A stretch of DNA of 43,511 nt from Alphaproteobacteria bacterium (GCA_013372925.1 JABXIV010000148.1:1-43511), one strand, 5' to 3'. Counted from the stretch's first letter, positions 8,452-17,162 are shown. Notes: generated from the letters alone by a model not told the origin. Translations and numbers: made by a program.

Positions 8452-9310
8452 GTAGCCAATCCTTGAACGCCTGCACTTTTTTCATGTGGGCGCGGTTGGT
8501 GGCATAGGCCAGATAATAGGCGTTCCGGCTTTTTACCGGGCCGCCAAAGGGCGCGATCAGGCGGCCTGTGGCCAGATCATCCGCAACATACATCAGTGGC
8601 AGTACGGCAACGCCAAGGCCTGATCGTGCTGCTTCAATCATCATGGTGAAGTTCTCGAACTGCGCGCCCCCTTTGGTGCCGACATCCTCCAGCTCACTTC
8701 CAGCCAGCCATTCGGTCCAGGCGGTGGGTCGGGTCGTCATCAATAGCCGGTCATAATCATCGATGATTGCGTCTTTCCTACCCTTCATCAGGGCAGGGGC
8801 GACAACGGCGATAATCTCTTCTTCCACTACTTTGTGGGCTGTCATGTCAGGCCAGACGCCGTCACCATACTGGATGGCCACATCCGCATCAGCTGCCTTG
8901 AAATCATCAGGTGTAAGCCCTGTCACGATATTCAGTTGGATATCGCCATGCGCGCTTGTGAAACCGCCGAGCTTGGGGATTAGCCAGCGCGAACCGAAGG
9001 TGGGCAGAAGGCCGAGCGTGAGCACGCGGTCTTCCGCGCCCCATGTGATCAGCCGCAGGGTTTCGCTTTCAAGGTTTGCCAGAAGCGGTGCGACGCTGGC
9101 GGCATATTGCAGCCCTGCATCGGTGGGGATCAGGCGTTTGCGCTGCCGTGTGAACAAAGGCTGGCGCACAAAGTCCTCCAGGTTGCCGATCTGCCTGCTG
9201 ACCGCGCTTTGGGTCAGGTTCAGGGCCTCGGCCGCGCGGGTTACCTGGCCGGTTTTCATGACCTGCTCGAAACATTCAAGGGCGATTAGGCTTGGAATTC
9301 TACGTTTCAT
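8435..9310 (-). CDS. LysR-family transcriptional regulator, probable regulator of the glutarate genes
   Basis: A 291-residue LysR regulator of the GcvA/GcdR-like group. The winged helix-turn-helix is at residues 3-62 (ALNLTQSAVSRQIGNLE); the effector-binding domain spans about 90-290. It is divergently transcribed from glutaryl-CoA dehydrogenase across 130 bases, the classical LysR position next to its target. In other proteobacteria the LysR protein GcdR activates gcdH in response to glutarate. From that and from position I infer control of gcdH and the CoA-transferase gene; the sequence does not prove it. The last 17 bases overlap the end of the convergent hydrolase gene. Confidence 0.9.
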   Translation of the reverse strand: MKRRIPSLIALECFEQVMKTGQVTRAAEALNLTQSAVSRQIGNLEDFVRQPLFTRQRKRLIPTDAGLQYAASVAPLLANLESETLRLITWGAEDRVLTLGLLPTFGSRWLIPKLGGFTSAHGDIQLNIVTGLTPDDFKAADADVAIQYGDGVWPDMTAHKVVEEEIIAVVAPALMKGRKDAIIDDYDRLLMTTRPTAWTEWLAGSELEDVGTKGGAQFENFTMMIEAARSGLGVAVLPLMYVADDLATGRLIAPFGGPVKSRNAYYLAYATNRAHMKKVQAFKDWLLSAEA

Positions 9311-9440
9311 GCTTCTAATTCATGATTATTTGTAATGTTTATAGCAGGAAATGTTACTTTATGGCGGCTCAAATTGCTATATACATTCACTAAATTCATC
9401 AAATGTCTGCGCCGCAAGGCGAAACCTGAGGGAAGAGATT
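9311..9440. promoter_or_regulatory. LysR/gcdH divergent control region
   Basis: This 130-base region between divergent starts is AT-rich in its first two-thirds and the expected site for LysR binding and both promoters. I could not settle on a single T-N11-A operator by eye. A small hairpin CGCC-GCAA-GGCG (9410-9421) with a GNRA loop sits in the gcdH leader just before its ribosome-binding site (GAGGGAAGAG). Confidence 0.45.
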
Positions 9441-10616
9441 ATGTCCAAGCCGCAATTTAACTGGGAAGACCCATTGTTCCTGGATGATCAGCTTACGGAA
9501 GAAGAGCGCATGATGCGGGATGCCGCGCGCGACTACTGCCAGGACAAGCTGATGTCCCGTATTCTGGAAGCCAACCGGCATGAGCGGTTTGACCGCGAAA
9601 TCATGAATGAGCTGGGTGAAATGGGCCTTTTGGGCGCGACCTTGCCTGAAGAATTTGGCGGTTCTGACGCTTCCCACGTAGCCTATGGTTTGATTGCCCG
9701 CGAAGTTGAGCGTGTGGACAGCGGCTATCGTTCTGCCATGTCTGTGCAGTCATCCCTGGTGATGTACCCGATTTATGCCTACGGCTCTGACGAGCAGCGC
9801 CGCAAATACTTGCCGAAGCTGGCGTCAGGTGAATTTGTTGGCTGTTTCGGCCTGACTGAGCCTGACCATGGCTCCGATCCGGGCGGCATGAAAACCCGCG
9901 CAGACAAAGTTGATGGCGGCTACAAGCTGACAGGCAACAAAATGTGGATCACCAACAGCCCGATCGCTGATGTGGCCGTTGTGTGGGCGAAGCTGGACGG
10001 CAAGATCCGTGGCTTCATCGTTGAACGTGGCATGGAAGGTTTTTCCACGCCGAAGATCGAAGGCAAGATGAGCCTGCGTGCGTCCATCACCGGCGAAATC
10101 GTTCTTGATGGTGTGTTTGTACCGGAGGAAAACTTGCTCCCGAACGCATCCGGCCTTGGCGGCCCGTTCGGTTGCCTTAACAAAGCCCGCTTCGGCATCG
10201 CGTGGGGCGCACTGGGTGCTGCTGAATTCTGCTGGCATGCTGCCCGCCAATATACGCTTGACCGCACACAGTTTGGCCGCCCGCTGGCACAAAACCAGCT
10301 TGTGCAGCAGAAGCTTGCAAACATGCTGACAGAAATCACGCTCGGTCTGCAGGCTTGCCTGCGTGTTGGCCGCTTGCTGGACGAAGGCAAATCCGCGCCA
10401 GAGAATATCTCGCTGATCAAGCGCAATAGCTGCGGCAAGGCTCTGGATATCGCCCGCATGGCGCGCGACATGCACGGCGGCAACGGTATTTCTGACGAAT
10501 TCCATGTGATCCGCCACATGGTGAATCTTGAAACAGTGAATACATACGAAGGTACGTATGACATTCACACGCTGATCCTGGGCCGTGCGCAAACCGGCCT
10601 GCAGGCCTTCATGTAA
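9441..10616 (+). CDS. gcdH: Glutaryl-CoA dehydrogenase
   Basis: A 391-residue acyl-CoA dehydrogenase of the glutaryl-CoA type, which oxidises and decarboxylates glutaryl-CoA to crotonyl-CoA with FAD in lysine/tryptophan/glutarate degradation. Diagnostic features are the segment [15 protein letters not shown] with the arginine that binds the glutaryl carboxylate, the FAD-site segment [13 protein letters not shown], and the catalytic glutamate E370 in YEGTYDIH, followed by [12 protein letters not shown]. The frame is open to 9351, but ATG 9441 has GAGGGAAGAG before it and gives the usual N terminus (FNWEDPL). The CoA-transferase gene follows after 27 bases in the same operon. Confidence 0.95.
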   Translation: MSKPQFNWEDPLFLDDQLTEEERMMRDAARDYCQDKLMSRILEANRHERFDREIMNELGEMGLLGATLPEEFGGSDASHVAYGLIAREVERVDSGYRSAMSVQSSLVMYPIYAYGSDEQRRKYLPKLASGEFVGCFGLTEPDHGSDPGGMKTRADKVDGGYKLTGNKMWITNSPIADVAVVWAKLDGKIRGFIVERGMEGFSTPKIEGKMSLRASITGEIVLDGVFVPEENLLPNASGLGGPFGCLNKARFGIAWGALGAAEFCWHAARQYTLDRTQFGRPLAQNQLVQQKLANMLTEITLGLQACLRVGRLLDEGKSAPENISLIKRNSCGKALDIARMARDMHGGNGISDEFHVIRHMVNLETVNTYEGTYDIHTLILGRAQTGLQAFM

Positions 10617-10643
10617 GGCTGGCACAGGTTCGGAGTAACAATT

Positions 10644-11849
10644 ATGGCAGGCCCTTTAACCGGCATCCGCGTACTTGACCTCAGTCGCATTCTGGCAGGC
10701 CCTTGGGCAACCCAGTGTCTGGCCGATTTGGGCGCTGAGGTGATCAAGGTTGAGCGCCCCGATGTGGGCGACGATACGCGCACCTGGGGCCCGCCATTTT
10801 TTGAGGAGGGCGACAAGCCCGTATCCGCCTATTTCATGTGCGCCAACCGCGGCAAGAAATCGGTGGCGATCGATTTCACCAAACCCGAAGGGCAGGAAAT
10901 CATCAGGCAACTGGCCGCAAAGTCAGACATTCTGGTGGAGAACTTCAAGGTTGGTGGGCTTGCGAAATACGGCCTGGATTACGATAGCCTGAAAGCCGTA
11001 AACCCGGCGCTGATCTATTGTTCGATCACCGGCTTTGGTCAAACGGGGCCCTATAAGGATCGCCCGGGCTATGACGCGCTCATCCAAGCGCTGGGCGGAC
11101 TGATGAGTATCACAGGCGAGCCTGACGGCATGCCCGGTGGCGGGCCGCAAAAAGTGGGCGTGGCAGTGACAGACATTTTCACTGGCCTATACAGCACCAT
11201 TGGCATTTTGGGTGCGTTGCACCACCGTGAAAAAACTGGCGAAGGCCAGCATATCGACATGGCGTTGATGGACACGCAGGTGGCTGTGCTCGCGAACCAG
11301 AGCATGAACTATCTGGTTTCAGGGCAGGAGCCCAAGCGCCTTGGCACCGCGCATCCATCGATTGTGCCGTATCAGGCCTTCGCAACAGCAGACGGCCATT
11401 TGGTGTTAGCTGTGGGCAATGATGGCCAGTTCGCGCGTTTCTGCGATGCTGCGGGCATGCCTGAAGTGGCGGCAGATGAACGCTTTCAAACCAACCCTGC
11501 GCGTGTGAAACACCGCACGGATCTGATCCCGCTTGTGGCGGCCGCAGTTGCGGGCAAAACAACTGATGAATGGGTTACGCTTCTGGAAGCACACAATGTG
11601 CCGGGCGGTCCGATCAACACGATGGCACGGGTGTTTGATGACCCGCAGGTTCAGGCACGAGGCATCGCACTGTCCCTGAAGGCGGAAGATGGCGCGGTGA
11701 TGCCTTCCGTCAGGAACCCGATACATTATTCCGGTACCGAAATTACCTATGATAAGGCACCGCCTGCGCTGGGGGCGGATACGGCCTCTGTGCTCGAAGA
11801 TATTCTTGGCATCTCGGTTGATCAGGCGGAAGCGAACAAGGATGGCTAG
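10644..11849 (+). CDS. Class III (CaiB/BaiF) CoA-transferase, probable glutarate CoA-transferase
   Basis: A 401-residue family III CoA-transferase. It starts with the hallmark GIRVLDLSRILAGPWATQ; other family segments are GLDYDSLKAVNPALIYCSITGFGQTGPY (read in two parts), and the catalytic aspartate region QHIDMALMDTQ. Such enzymes move CoA between carboxylic acids through a covalent aspartyl-CoA anhydride. The gene directly follows gcdH, as in many proteobacteria, and resembles the mammalian succinate-glutarate CoA-transferase (SUGCT) arrangement. I infer that it makes glutaryl-CoA for GcdH. Its stop shares the tetranucleotide CTAG (11846-11849) with the convergent nitrilase gene. Confidence 0.92.
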   Translation: MAGPLTGIRVLDLSRILAGPWATQCLADLGAEVIKVERPDVGDDTRTWGPPFFEEGDKPVSAYFMCANRGKKSVAIDFTKPEGQEIIRQLAAKSDILVENFKVGGLAKYGLDYDSLKAVNPALIYCSITGFGQTGPYKDRPGYDALIQALGGLMSITGEPDGMPGGGPQKVGVAVTDIFTGLYSTIGILGALHHREKTGEGQHIDMALMDTQVAVLANQSMNYLVSGQEPKRLGTAHPSIVPYQAFATADGHLVLAVGNDGQFARFCDAAGMPEVAADERFQTNPARVKHRTDLIPLVAAAVAGKTTDEWVTLLEAHNVPGGPINTMARVFDDPQVQARGIALSLKAEDGAVMPSVRNPIHYSGTEITYDKAPPALGADTASVLEDILGISVDQAEANKDG

Positions 11850-12835
11850 GCGCCAGCCTCCTCATCTTCAAAGCTCACGCCCGGCATTGCGCGTGTGTTG
11901 ACCTTCAATTCAAACACATCCGGGCGGGCATAGTGGCCTGCTGTATCAAGCGCCTGGCTTTCTTCAAGAAGTTGCTTCATGTCGGCCTCCGCCATCAGGA
12001 TGCCGGGCTTGTCATACAGCGGTTCGGTGAGATAACGACCGTCTGGCGCGATAATGGCACTGCCACCATTATGGATCAGGGTTTCTGGCGTGCCGGGCAT
12101 GGATTCAAGCAGTGCCTCAGCTTCGGCCACATCTTCGCCAAGTGAATGCAGTCCTGCCAACACGTCGGCCTTGCTCATGATCGATCCGGCGGCTGCCACA
12201 ACACAGCGCCCCTCGAAAGCGTAGTGACGACTGGACACCTGGTTCATTTCCTTTACAACCGGCCACTGTGCGATATGGATGGCTTCATCTTTCGCATGCA
12301 TTGCCGCGCGTGCGAGCGGCATCCAATGCTCCCAACAGATCAGGCCGCCAAGCGCGCCCCATGGGGTGTCGATCGTGGCAAGCGTTGAACCGTCGCCACG
12401 GCCCCAAACCAGCCTTTCAGTATAGGTGGGGATAAGCTTGCGGTGCGGTGCTGGGGTCTCAGCGCCAGGGCTGAAATAGAAACTGGTGTTATACAGGGTT
12501 TTGCCTGCGCGCTCATGCGTGCCCATCACGATATAGCAGCCGCTTTCTGTGCTCACCTCCTGCAGGCGCGCAAGATGCTTGTCGCCCTGTTGCACGCTGT
12601 TTTCAGCCAGTAGCCGATACAGGGTTTTAGAACCAGGGTGATCCCACAACCCTGCGCCAGGCGCAAAATCCAGCCACAGCGGATATCCGGGCAACCAGCA
12701 TTCAGCAAAGGCAATGACGTTGGCACCCTGGTTCGCCGCCTCTTCGATGTGGCGGATGGCCTTTTCCATGCTGGCCTCAAGATTTAGGAAAACCGGTGCT
12801 TCCTGCACGATTGCGATTTTCGGATTGCTTGTCAT
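11846..12835 (-). CDS. Nitrilase (carbon-nitrogen hydrolase family)
   Basis: A 329-residue cytoplasmic enzyme of the nitrilase superfamily. The catalytic triad is intact: E45 in AFAECWLPGYP, K133 in HRKLIPTYTER, and nucleophile C167 in GGLICWEHW. The WEHW context and the length place it with true nitrilases (branch 1: nitrile to carboxylate plus ammonia) rather than amidases. I use ATG 12835, preceded by GGGAA, rather than ATG 12847, which has no ribosome-binding site. It lies 24 bases downstream of the subtilisin gene on the same strand and may be cotranscribed. The substrate is not evident. Confidence 0.9.
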   Translation of the reverse strand: MTSNPKIAIVQEAPVFLNLEASMEKAIRHIEEAANQGANVIAFAECWLPGYPLWLDFAPGAGLWDHPGSKTLYRLLAENSVQQGDKHLARLQEVSTESGCYIVMGTHERAGKTLYNTSFYFSPGAETPAPHRKLIPTYTERLVWGRGDGSTLATIDTPWGALGGLICWEHWMPLARAAMHAKDEAIHIAQWPVVKEMNQVSSRHYAFEGRCVVAAAGSIMSKADVLAGLHSLGEDVAEAEALLESMPGTPETLIHNGGSAIIAPDGRYLTEPLYDKPGILMAEADMKQLLEESQALDTAGHYARPDVFELKVNTRAMPGVSFEDEEAGA

Positions 12836-12859
12836 TGGCGTTCCCATAGTTGGCTGCTT

Positions 12860-15253
12860 TTAAAATGGCCTGCTGAGGCCGATCATCATCAGGGTGTCTT
12901 GCTGGCCCGATGTGTGGTTTGCATTCATCCGGTGCCCGGCATTGGCTTCAAGGAACCAGTTGCTGACCTTCAGGCTGTAGGCCAGTTCAACAGCAATTTC
13001 ACGCGCGGAGGGCGTGAGCGATACATGTTCGTTTGAGAAAATGACATTGCCTTCGCTATCGAGCGATTGCCCAAGCGCGAGTTCAGCTATCGCCCTTTCA
13101 ATCCGGAGGGGTTGATGCAGGCTTAGGGTCAGTTGGTCATTCTCTTGCAGCAGGGAGTGACCCTTTAGTTTGGCGGTAAAGCTGCTGCCCCACAGCGTGC
13201 CCACATTGTCAAACAAGGTGCCGGTGCCCTGATCGGGTAGGGTTGCCGTACCAGTACCGGAGAGGTGTGCCGAGAAGCGGTCAGAGAAATACCAGTCTGC
13301 TTCAAGGTTTAACCATGCGGTTTGCGCACCGCCTGCAAGGGCAAGGCCGCCGGCCGAGCGGCTACCTAGAACAGCGTCTTCTTCGCGAAGTATGCCCAGT
13401 TCCACGCTCCAGTCATGGCGGTCATGATACTGCTGCAATCGGGCTGCAATACTGTATGTGGGCCTGTCAGCTTGCAGTGCTGCTACAGGATGGTTGGATG
13501 AGCCATCAGTTTCGCCGAAGGCAGCACCGATCAAAAGCGTGCTTGTGTTACCAAGGGCGTGAGCAATGGCCATGTAATTGCTTTGGCTTTGCGGTAATAC
13601 ACTGTCATTCGCCCCCGTTAGGGAAAGCGTATTGGCCTGCCGGTAATTTACCGGGGACCGCTTCAGGGCCTCTGTCAGGTTTCGGCCTGTGCCCAATATC
13701 CACTCCGTGTTGCCGAGGGTTCCAGTGAATTCAAAGGTGGCGTTGATCTGTGCCGTGAAATCATTTTCTGCCTGGCCTGCTAGCGCGAACGCAGGCGTGG
13801 CTTGGTCATCAAGGCCAAGTGAATATTGCAGCGTTTGGCCCGCAAGGCTGAGGTTGCTGGCTGTCCAGGCGCGGCGCTGGTTCAACCTGTTCTCAAGGTT
13901 AGCCGATTTTCCCCGGTGGCTGATAAGGCCAGAGGCATCAATTTGGAAATCCCGGTTATAGCCATCAAGCAGCATCACGCTGGAAAGCGAGCCTTTCAGG
14001 GATGCTGCATCACCAAACGCCGGGCCCAAGGACAAGGCTGACCCCCGAATGGGGGCTTTGCCAACAGGCGTCGCCAGCGAACTGGTCCCTACAGGCTGCA
14101 GCGCGAGGTCAAGATTTACAAGGCCGCGTCCATAGATGCTGTCGGTGCCGGGCGCGCCGAGGTCTGTTGCCGTTTCAAAAAGGATCTCAGCCACTTCCTT
14201 TGCTGTCAGGCTTGGCCAGCGATCTAGGATCAAGGCGGCGGCGCCAGATATATAGGGGGCAGCGAAGCTGGTGCCGTTGAGGAAATAAAGCCCGGGGCCA
14301 TCGGCTTCGGTTACCCAAGGGGCGATAATATCCACGCCGGGGGCTACCAGATAATAATTGCGGGCATAACTATCCCCGGCCTGATCGGAGAAAGAGGCGA
14401 TTTCCAGATTCTCATCGACCGCCCCGGCAATGATATAGGCACCGGGGCCATTTTCGAGCGTGCCAGAGCGGAAAAGCCTGTCGAGGGCTTCAAGATTGGA
14501 AAGGGAGGGTTCAGGGTCGCTGTTGTTGCCTGCGGATACGACGAGCAAGGCCCCCGCGTTGACCGCAATGGTCTCATAATCCAGTGTGTATCTTTCATCA
14601 ACGTCCGGCAGGTTCGAGACAATATCGTCTTCATCGTAGCCCAGCGATTTATTGATAACCCGCGCCCCGTTTTCAAGCGCATAAAGATACGGGTTTGAGA
14701 TGGTATACAGAATGCCGTTGGTTGTTGTCTGGTAGCTATTGACACCTGAGAAGAAATCTACCGCCAGCACCTGGGCGTCATAGGCCACCCCGTGCACACC
14801 TTCGTCGTTCTTGACACCTGCTGCTGTGACTGCCACGGCCTGGCCATGCGGGCTGTCGGAAGCCGGTTCGCCAAATTGTGCTTCATAGATTGCCTGAAGA
14901 GCAGGGTCCACACCACGGCTGGCAGGATGGAAATTCAATTCGTCTGAATCAAAGTCGAAATTGTAATCGACAAAACCAATGATGATGTCCTTGCCTGTGT
15001 ACCCAAGAGCATAGGCATTGGCGGCATTGATGGCATCCAAGCCCCATGACGTGTTGTATTCATCGGTTTTGAAATCGTCAGGATTGCCGTCTTCCGGCGG
15101 CTGGTCAGGCAAGGAAGGTGGGGCGACAATATCGGGAATGGATGGCTGTACCGGATTGGCCCCGCCGCCGCTGCAGGCAGCCATAAAGGTGGAAGCAAGG
15201 AGCATCCCTGCAATGTTCGGTGCGTAGTTTCTAAACTTACTCCTCAAGCCCAT
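12860..15253 (-). CDS. Subtilisin-like (S8) serine protease autotransporter, lipoprotein signal
   Basis: A 797-residue secreted protease. The N terminus has a lipoprotein-type signal ending MAAC with cysteine 27, then a proline/aspartate-rich linker. The S8 catalytic triad is D96 (GFVDYNF), H136 (SPHGQAV) and S329 (NGTSFAAP), with the oxyanion Asn in VSAGNNS. After a linker, about 540-797 form an autotransporter-like beta-barrel that ends in phenylalanine (GLSRPF). Lipidated subtilisin autotransporters such as NalP/SphB1 have this architecture. The frame is open to 15370, but ATG 15253 has GGGAGGG before it and makes the signal terminal. The usual D-(S/T)-G around the first aspartate is D-Y-N here, a mild variant. 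Confidence 0.92.
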   Translation of the reverse strand: MGLRSKFRNYAPNIAGMLLASTFMAACSGGGANPVQPSIPDIVAPPSLPDQPPEDGNPDDFKTDEYNTSWGLDAINAANAYALGYTGKDIIIGFVDYNFDFDSDELNFHPASRGVDPALQAIYEAQFGEPASDSPHGQAVAVTAAGVKNDEGVHGVAYDAQVLAVDFFSGVNSYQTTTNGILYTISNPYLYALENGARVINKSLGYDEDDIVSNLPDVDERYTLDYETIAVNAGALLVVSAGNNSDPEPSLSNLEALDRLFRSGTLENGPGAYIIAGAVDENLEIASFSDQAGDSYARNYYLVAPGVDIIAPWVTEADGPGLYFLNGTSFAAPYISGAAALILDRWPSLTAKEVAEILFETATDLGAPGTDSIYGRGLVNLDLALQPVGTSSLATPVGKAPIRGSALSLGPAFGDAASLKGSLSSVMLLDGYNRDFQIDASGLISHRGKSANLENRLNQRRAWTASNLSLAGQTLQYSLGLDDQATPAFALAGQAENDFTAQINATFEFTGTLGNTEWILGTGRNLTEALKRSPVNYRQANTLSLTGANDSVLPQSQSNYMAIAHALGNTSTLLIGAAFGETDGSSNHPVAALQADRPTYSIAARLQQYHDRHDWSVELGILREEDAVLGSRSAGGLALAGGAQTAWLNLEADWYFSDRFSAHLSGTGTATLPDQGTGTLFDNVGTLWGSSFTAKLKGHSLLQENDQLTLSLHQPLRIERAIAELALGQSLDSEGNVIFSNEHVSLTPSAREIAVELAYSLKVSNWFLEANAGHRMNANHTSGQQDTLMMIGLSRPF

Positions 15254-15355
15254 ATCCCTCCCGCTCGAAGACATTCGCTCAATGTGGAAATCAGAATAGC
15301 CTGTTCTGTTTCTTCCACAAGCGCCTGAGAGCATTTTGAAGATGAAACGAGGGTT

Positions 15356-15427
15356 TGTCACGAACCACACAAAGAGTTGAAGGGTCGTGACACGTCACGG
15401 CCGGTTAAACCGGTTACGGTCGCGTAA
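15356..15427 (+). promoter_or_regulatory. Cluster of perfect inverted repeats upstream of the YHS/VOC genes
   Basis: Three adjacent palindromes fill 15386-15427: CGTGAC-AC-GTCACG (15386-15399), CCGGTT-A-AACCGG (15401-15413) and TTACG-GTCG-CGTAA (14-base unit, 15414-15427). A further half-site TGTCACGA at 15356-15363 is the exact reverse complement of TCGTGACA at 15385-15392. The cluster ends 20 bases before the YHS start, so it overlaps the likely core promoter or 5' leader. It is probably an operator array; the cognate regulator is not visible. Confidence 0.5.
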
Positions 15428-15447
15428 AAATCAATCAAAGGACTATT

Positions 15448-15903
15448 ATGAAACCGGGAATTTTTGCCAGCCTGCTTATCTTGATTTTCAGTCTTCCGTC
15501 AGTCGCTGAAGAAGACCCCATATACACCGGCCTGTTTAATAACAGGGGCGCCGGTGGATATGACGTTGTCTCCTATTTCACAGATGGTGCGGCGGTTAAG
15601 GGCAGCAAAGAGTATCAGGTGCAATATCAGGGCGCCGAGTGGCGCTTTTCGTCGGAGGAGCACCTCTCTATGTTTCAGGAAAATCCTGAAAAATATGCCC
15701 CGCAATATGGTGGCTATTGTGCCTGGGCCATGGCACGGGGGTATACTGCCAAAGGCGACCCTGAGCATTGGCGCATCGTTGATGGCAAGCTTTATCTGAA
15801 CTATGACGCCAGGGTAAAAGCAACGTGGGAAAAAGATATTCCGGGCTTTATCAAAAGCGCTGACGTTAACTATCCCAAGCTGACCGGCGCAGGGGAAAAC
15901 TGA
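15448..15903 (+). CDS. Exported YHS domain-containing protein
   Basis: A 151-residue protein with a Sec signal peptide (residues 1-20, likely cut near SVAEE). The YHS-domain core follows: GYDVVSYFTDGAAVKGSKEY, then EWRFSSEEHLSMFQENPEKYAPQYGGYCAWA, ending in a short alpha/beta tail. YHS domains are small treble-clef-like modules often associated with metals (copper, heavy-metal ATPases, phenol hydroxylases). This exported type with the single cysteine in GGYCAWA is common in marine proteobacteria and has no firm function. It is followed with a one-base overlap by an exported VOC protein, so they form a two-gene operon behind an unusual palindrome cluster. Confidence 0.88.
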   Translation: MKPGIFASLLILIFSLPSVAEEDPIYTGLFNNRGAGGYDVVSYFTDGAAVKGSKEYQVQYQGAEWRFSSEEHLSMFQENPEKYAPQYGGYCAWAMARGYTAKGDPEHWRIVDGKLYLNYDARVKATWEKDIPGFIKSADVNYPKLTGAGEN

Positions 15904-16391
15904 TGCGCTTCGCTGTTGCAGGATTGATATTTCTAGCCACTTCAATGGGGCTGGCTTCCGAGCCAGCCCGAAGTGAGACGCCAACCCTTGGCGTTAATCA
16001 TATTGGGCTTGCGGTATCAAACCTAGATGCCTCTACTATGTTTTTCACCGAAACGCTTGGTTGGCGACGAGCAGGCGGTGATCCAGACTATCCCGCTATT
16101 TTTGTTACAGACGGTAAGGCGTTTGTAACGCTGTGGCAGGTGGAAGATCCAGCAAGGGCAACACCGTTTGATCGCCGCCAGAATGTGGGCCTGCATCACC
16201 TTGCTATGACAGTCGAAAGCCTGGAAAAACTGCACGCTCTTCATGAAAAACTGAAGGCCACAGAGGGTGTGCGGATAGAATTCGCGCCAGAGTTTTTAGG
16301 GCAGGGGCCAACCACCCATATGATGGTCCGCGACCCTTCCGGCTTGCGGCTGGAATTTATCGTGCCGGCAAGCCAGATGCCCAAGCCTTAG
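15903..16391 (+). CDS. Exported VOC (glyoxalase/bleomycin-resistance fold) protein
   Basis: A 162-residue VOC-superfamily protein. A hydrophobic signal peptide (about residues 1-20) implies export, which is unusual since most VOC enzymes are cytoplasmic. The paired beta-alpha-beta-beta-beta modules are seen as NHIGLAVSNLDASTMFFTE and LHHLAMTVESLEKL; probable metal ligands are the histidines in NHIG and LHHLAM and the glutamate in LRLEFIV. The start ATG overlaps the TGA of the YHS gene. The substrate is unknown. It ends 6 bases before the stop of the convergent channel gene. Confidence 0.87.
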   Translation: MRFAVAGLIFLATSMGLASEPARSETPTLGVNHIGLAVSNLDASTMFFTETLGWRRAGGDPDYPAIFVTDGKAFVTLWQVEDPARATPFDRRQNVGLHHLAMTVESLEKLHALHEKLKATEGVRIEFAPEFLGQGPTTHMMVRDPSGLRLEFIVPASQMPKP

Positions 16392-16397
16392 CATTCG

Positions 16398-17162
16398 CTA
16401 GGTCCATTCGCCTTCAGTCGGGATCTTGATCGTTGCGCCGCAGTGTTTGCAGTGCACGGCATCCGGGTCGTGCCTGTTCAGGCCACAGGTCTCGCATGTG
16501 TACGAAACCTTGGGAGGGCGGAAGATCGTTTGAACGAGACGCAGGAACAAGGCCACGCCAAACACCATTATAACAACGGCGACCATACGGCCCAAGGTGT
16601 CATCCATTGTGATATCGCCGAAGCCGGTGGTCGTCAGCGTGGCAACGGTGAAATAGAGGGCATCCAGGTAGTTGTTGATCGACTCGTTCTGCCCGGCCTC
16701 CAGCACATACACCACGGCTGTGATAACAAAGATAAAGATGGCAAGGTTGACGCTTGATTGAATGATCTGTTCGTTCTTGCGGAACCAGGCCGACTCCTGC
16801 CGGATTGTTTTGAGCATATGGTAGGACCGCATCAGCCTGAGCATGCGTACAACCCTCAGGAAGCCGAGATTATCGAGGAACAGCGGCGCCAGCAGTGACA
16901 GGATCACCACAACATCCGCGATGGAACTGAATGAAAACAGGAACCTCAGTTTCCTGCCTGCAATCATCAGGCGTGCGGCAAATTCTGTTAGCAACAACAG
17001 CGCGATGCCATAGTCGATCATGTGAATCAGAAGGCCAGGTTCAAGCAGGGAAGACAGGATGAAGAAGGCAATTGTTGCCAGGTCAACGGCCAGAAGCGCT
17101 AATCGGAAACGGTGCGCAGCCCTGTCTGTGCCGAAATAGAAATTTCTGATCTTTTCCTTCAC
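16398..17162 (-). CDS. Voltage-gated-type cation channel with C-terminal zinc ribbon
   Basis: A 254-residue six-TM ion channel. Membrane segments S1-S4 occupy about residues 18-135 and S4 is arginine-rich (FLRVVRMLRLMRSYHML), as in voltage sensors. The pore loop has the filter TTTGFGDI at about 177-184, a GFG variant of the potassium GYG. The last 30 residues form a zinc ribbon CETCG...CKHCG. The frame is open to 17327, but GTG 17162 follows AGAGGAAG and gives the N terminus usual for the family (KEKIRNFYFG). The longer version would add an implausible Ala/Arg-rich extension. Potassium selectivity is likely, not proven. Confidence 0.88.
   Translation of the reverse strand: MKEKIRNFYFGTDRAAHRFRLALLAVDLATIAFFILSSLLEPGLLIHMIDYGIALLLLTEFAARLMIAGRKLRFLFSFSSIADVVVILSLLAPLFLDNLGFLRVVRMLRLMRSYHMLKTIRQESAWFRKNEQIIQSSVNLAIFIFVITAVVYVLEAGQNESINNYLDALYFTVATLTTTGFGDITMDDTLGRMVAVVIMVFGVALFLRLVQTIFRPPKVSYTCETCGLNRHDPDAVHCKHCGATIKIPTEGEWT

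Noticed and set aside
15254-15370. N-terminal extension of the subtilisin autotransporter
   Set aside because: It would put 39 residues before the signal sequence. ATG 15253 has GGGAGGG in front.
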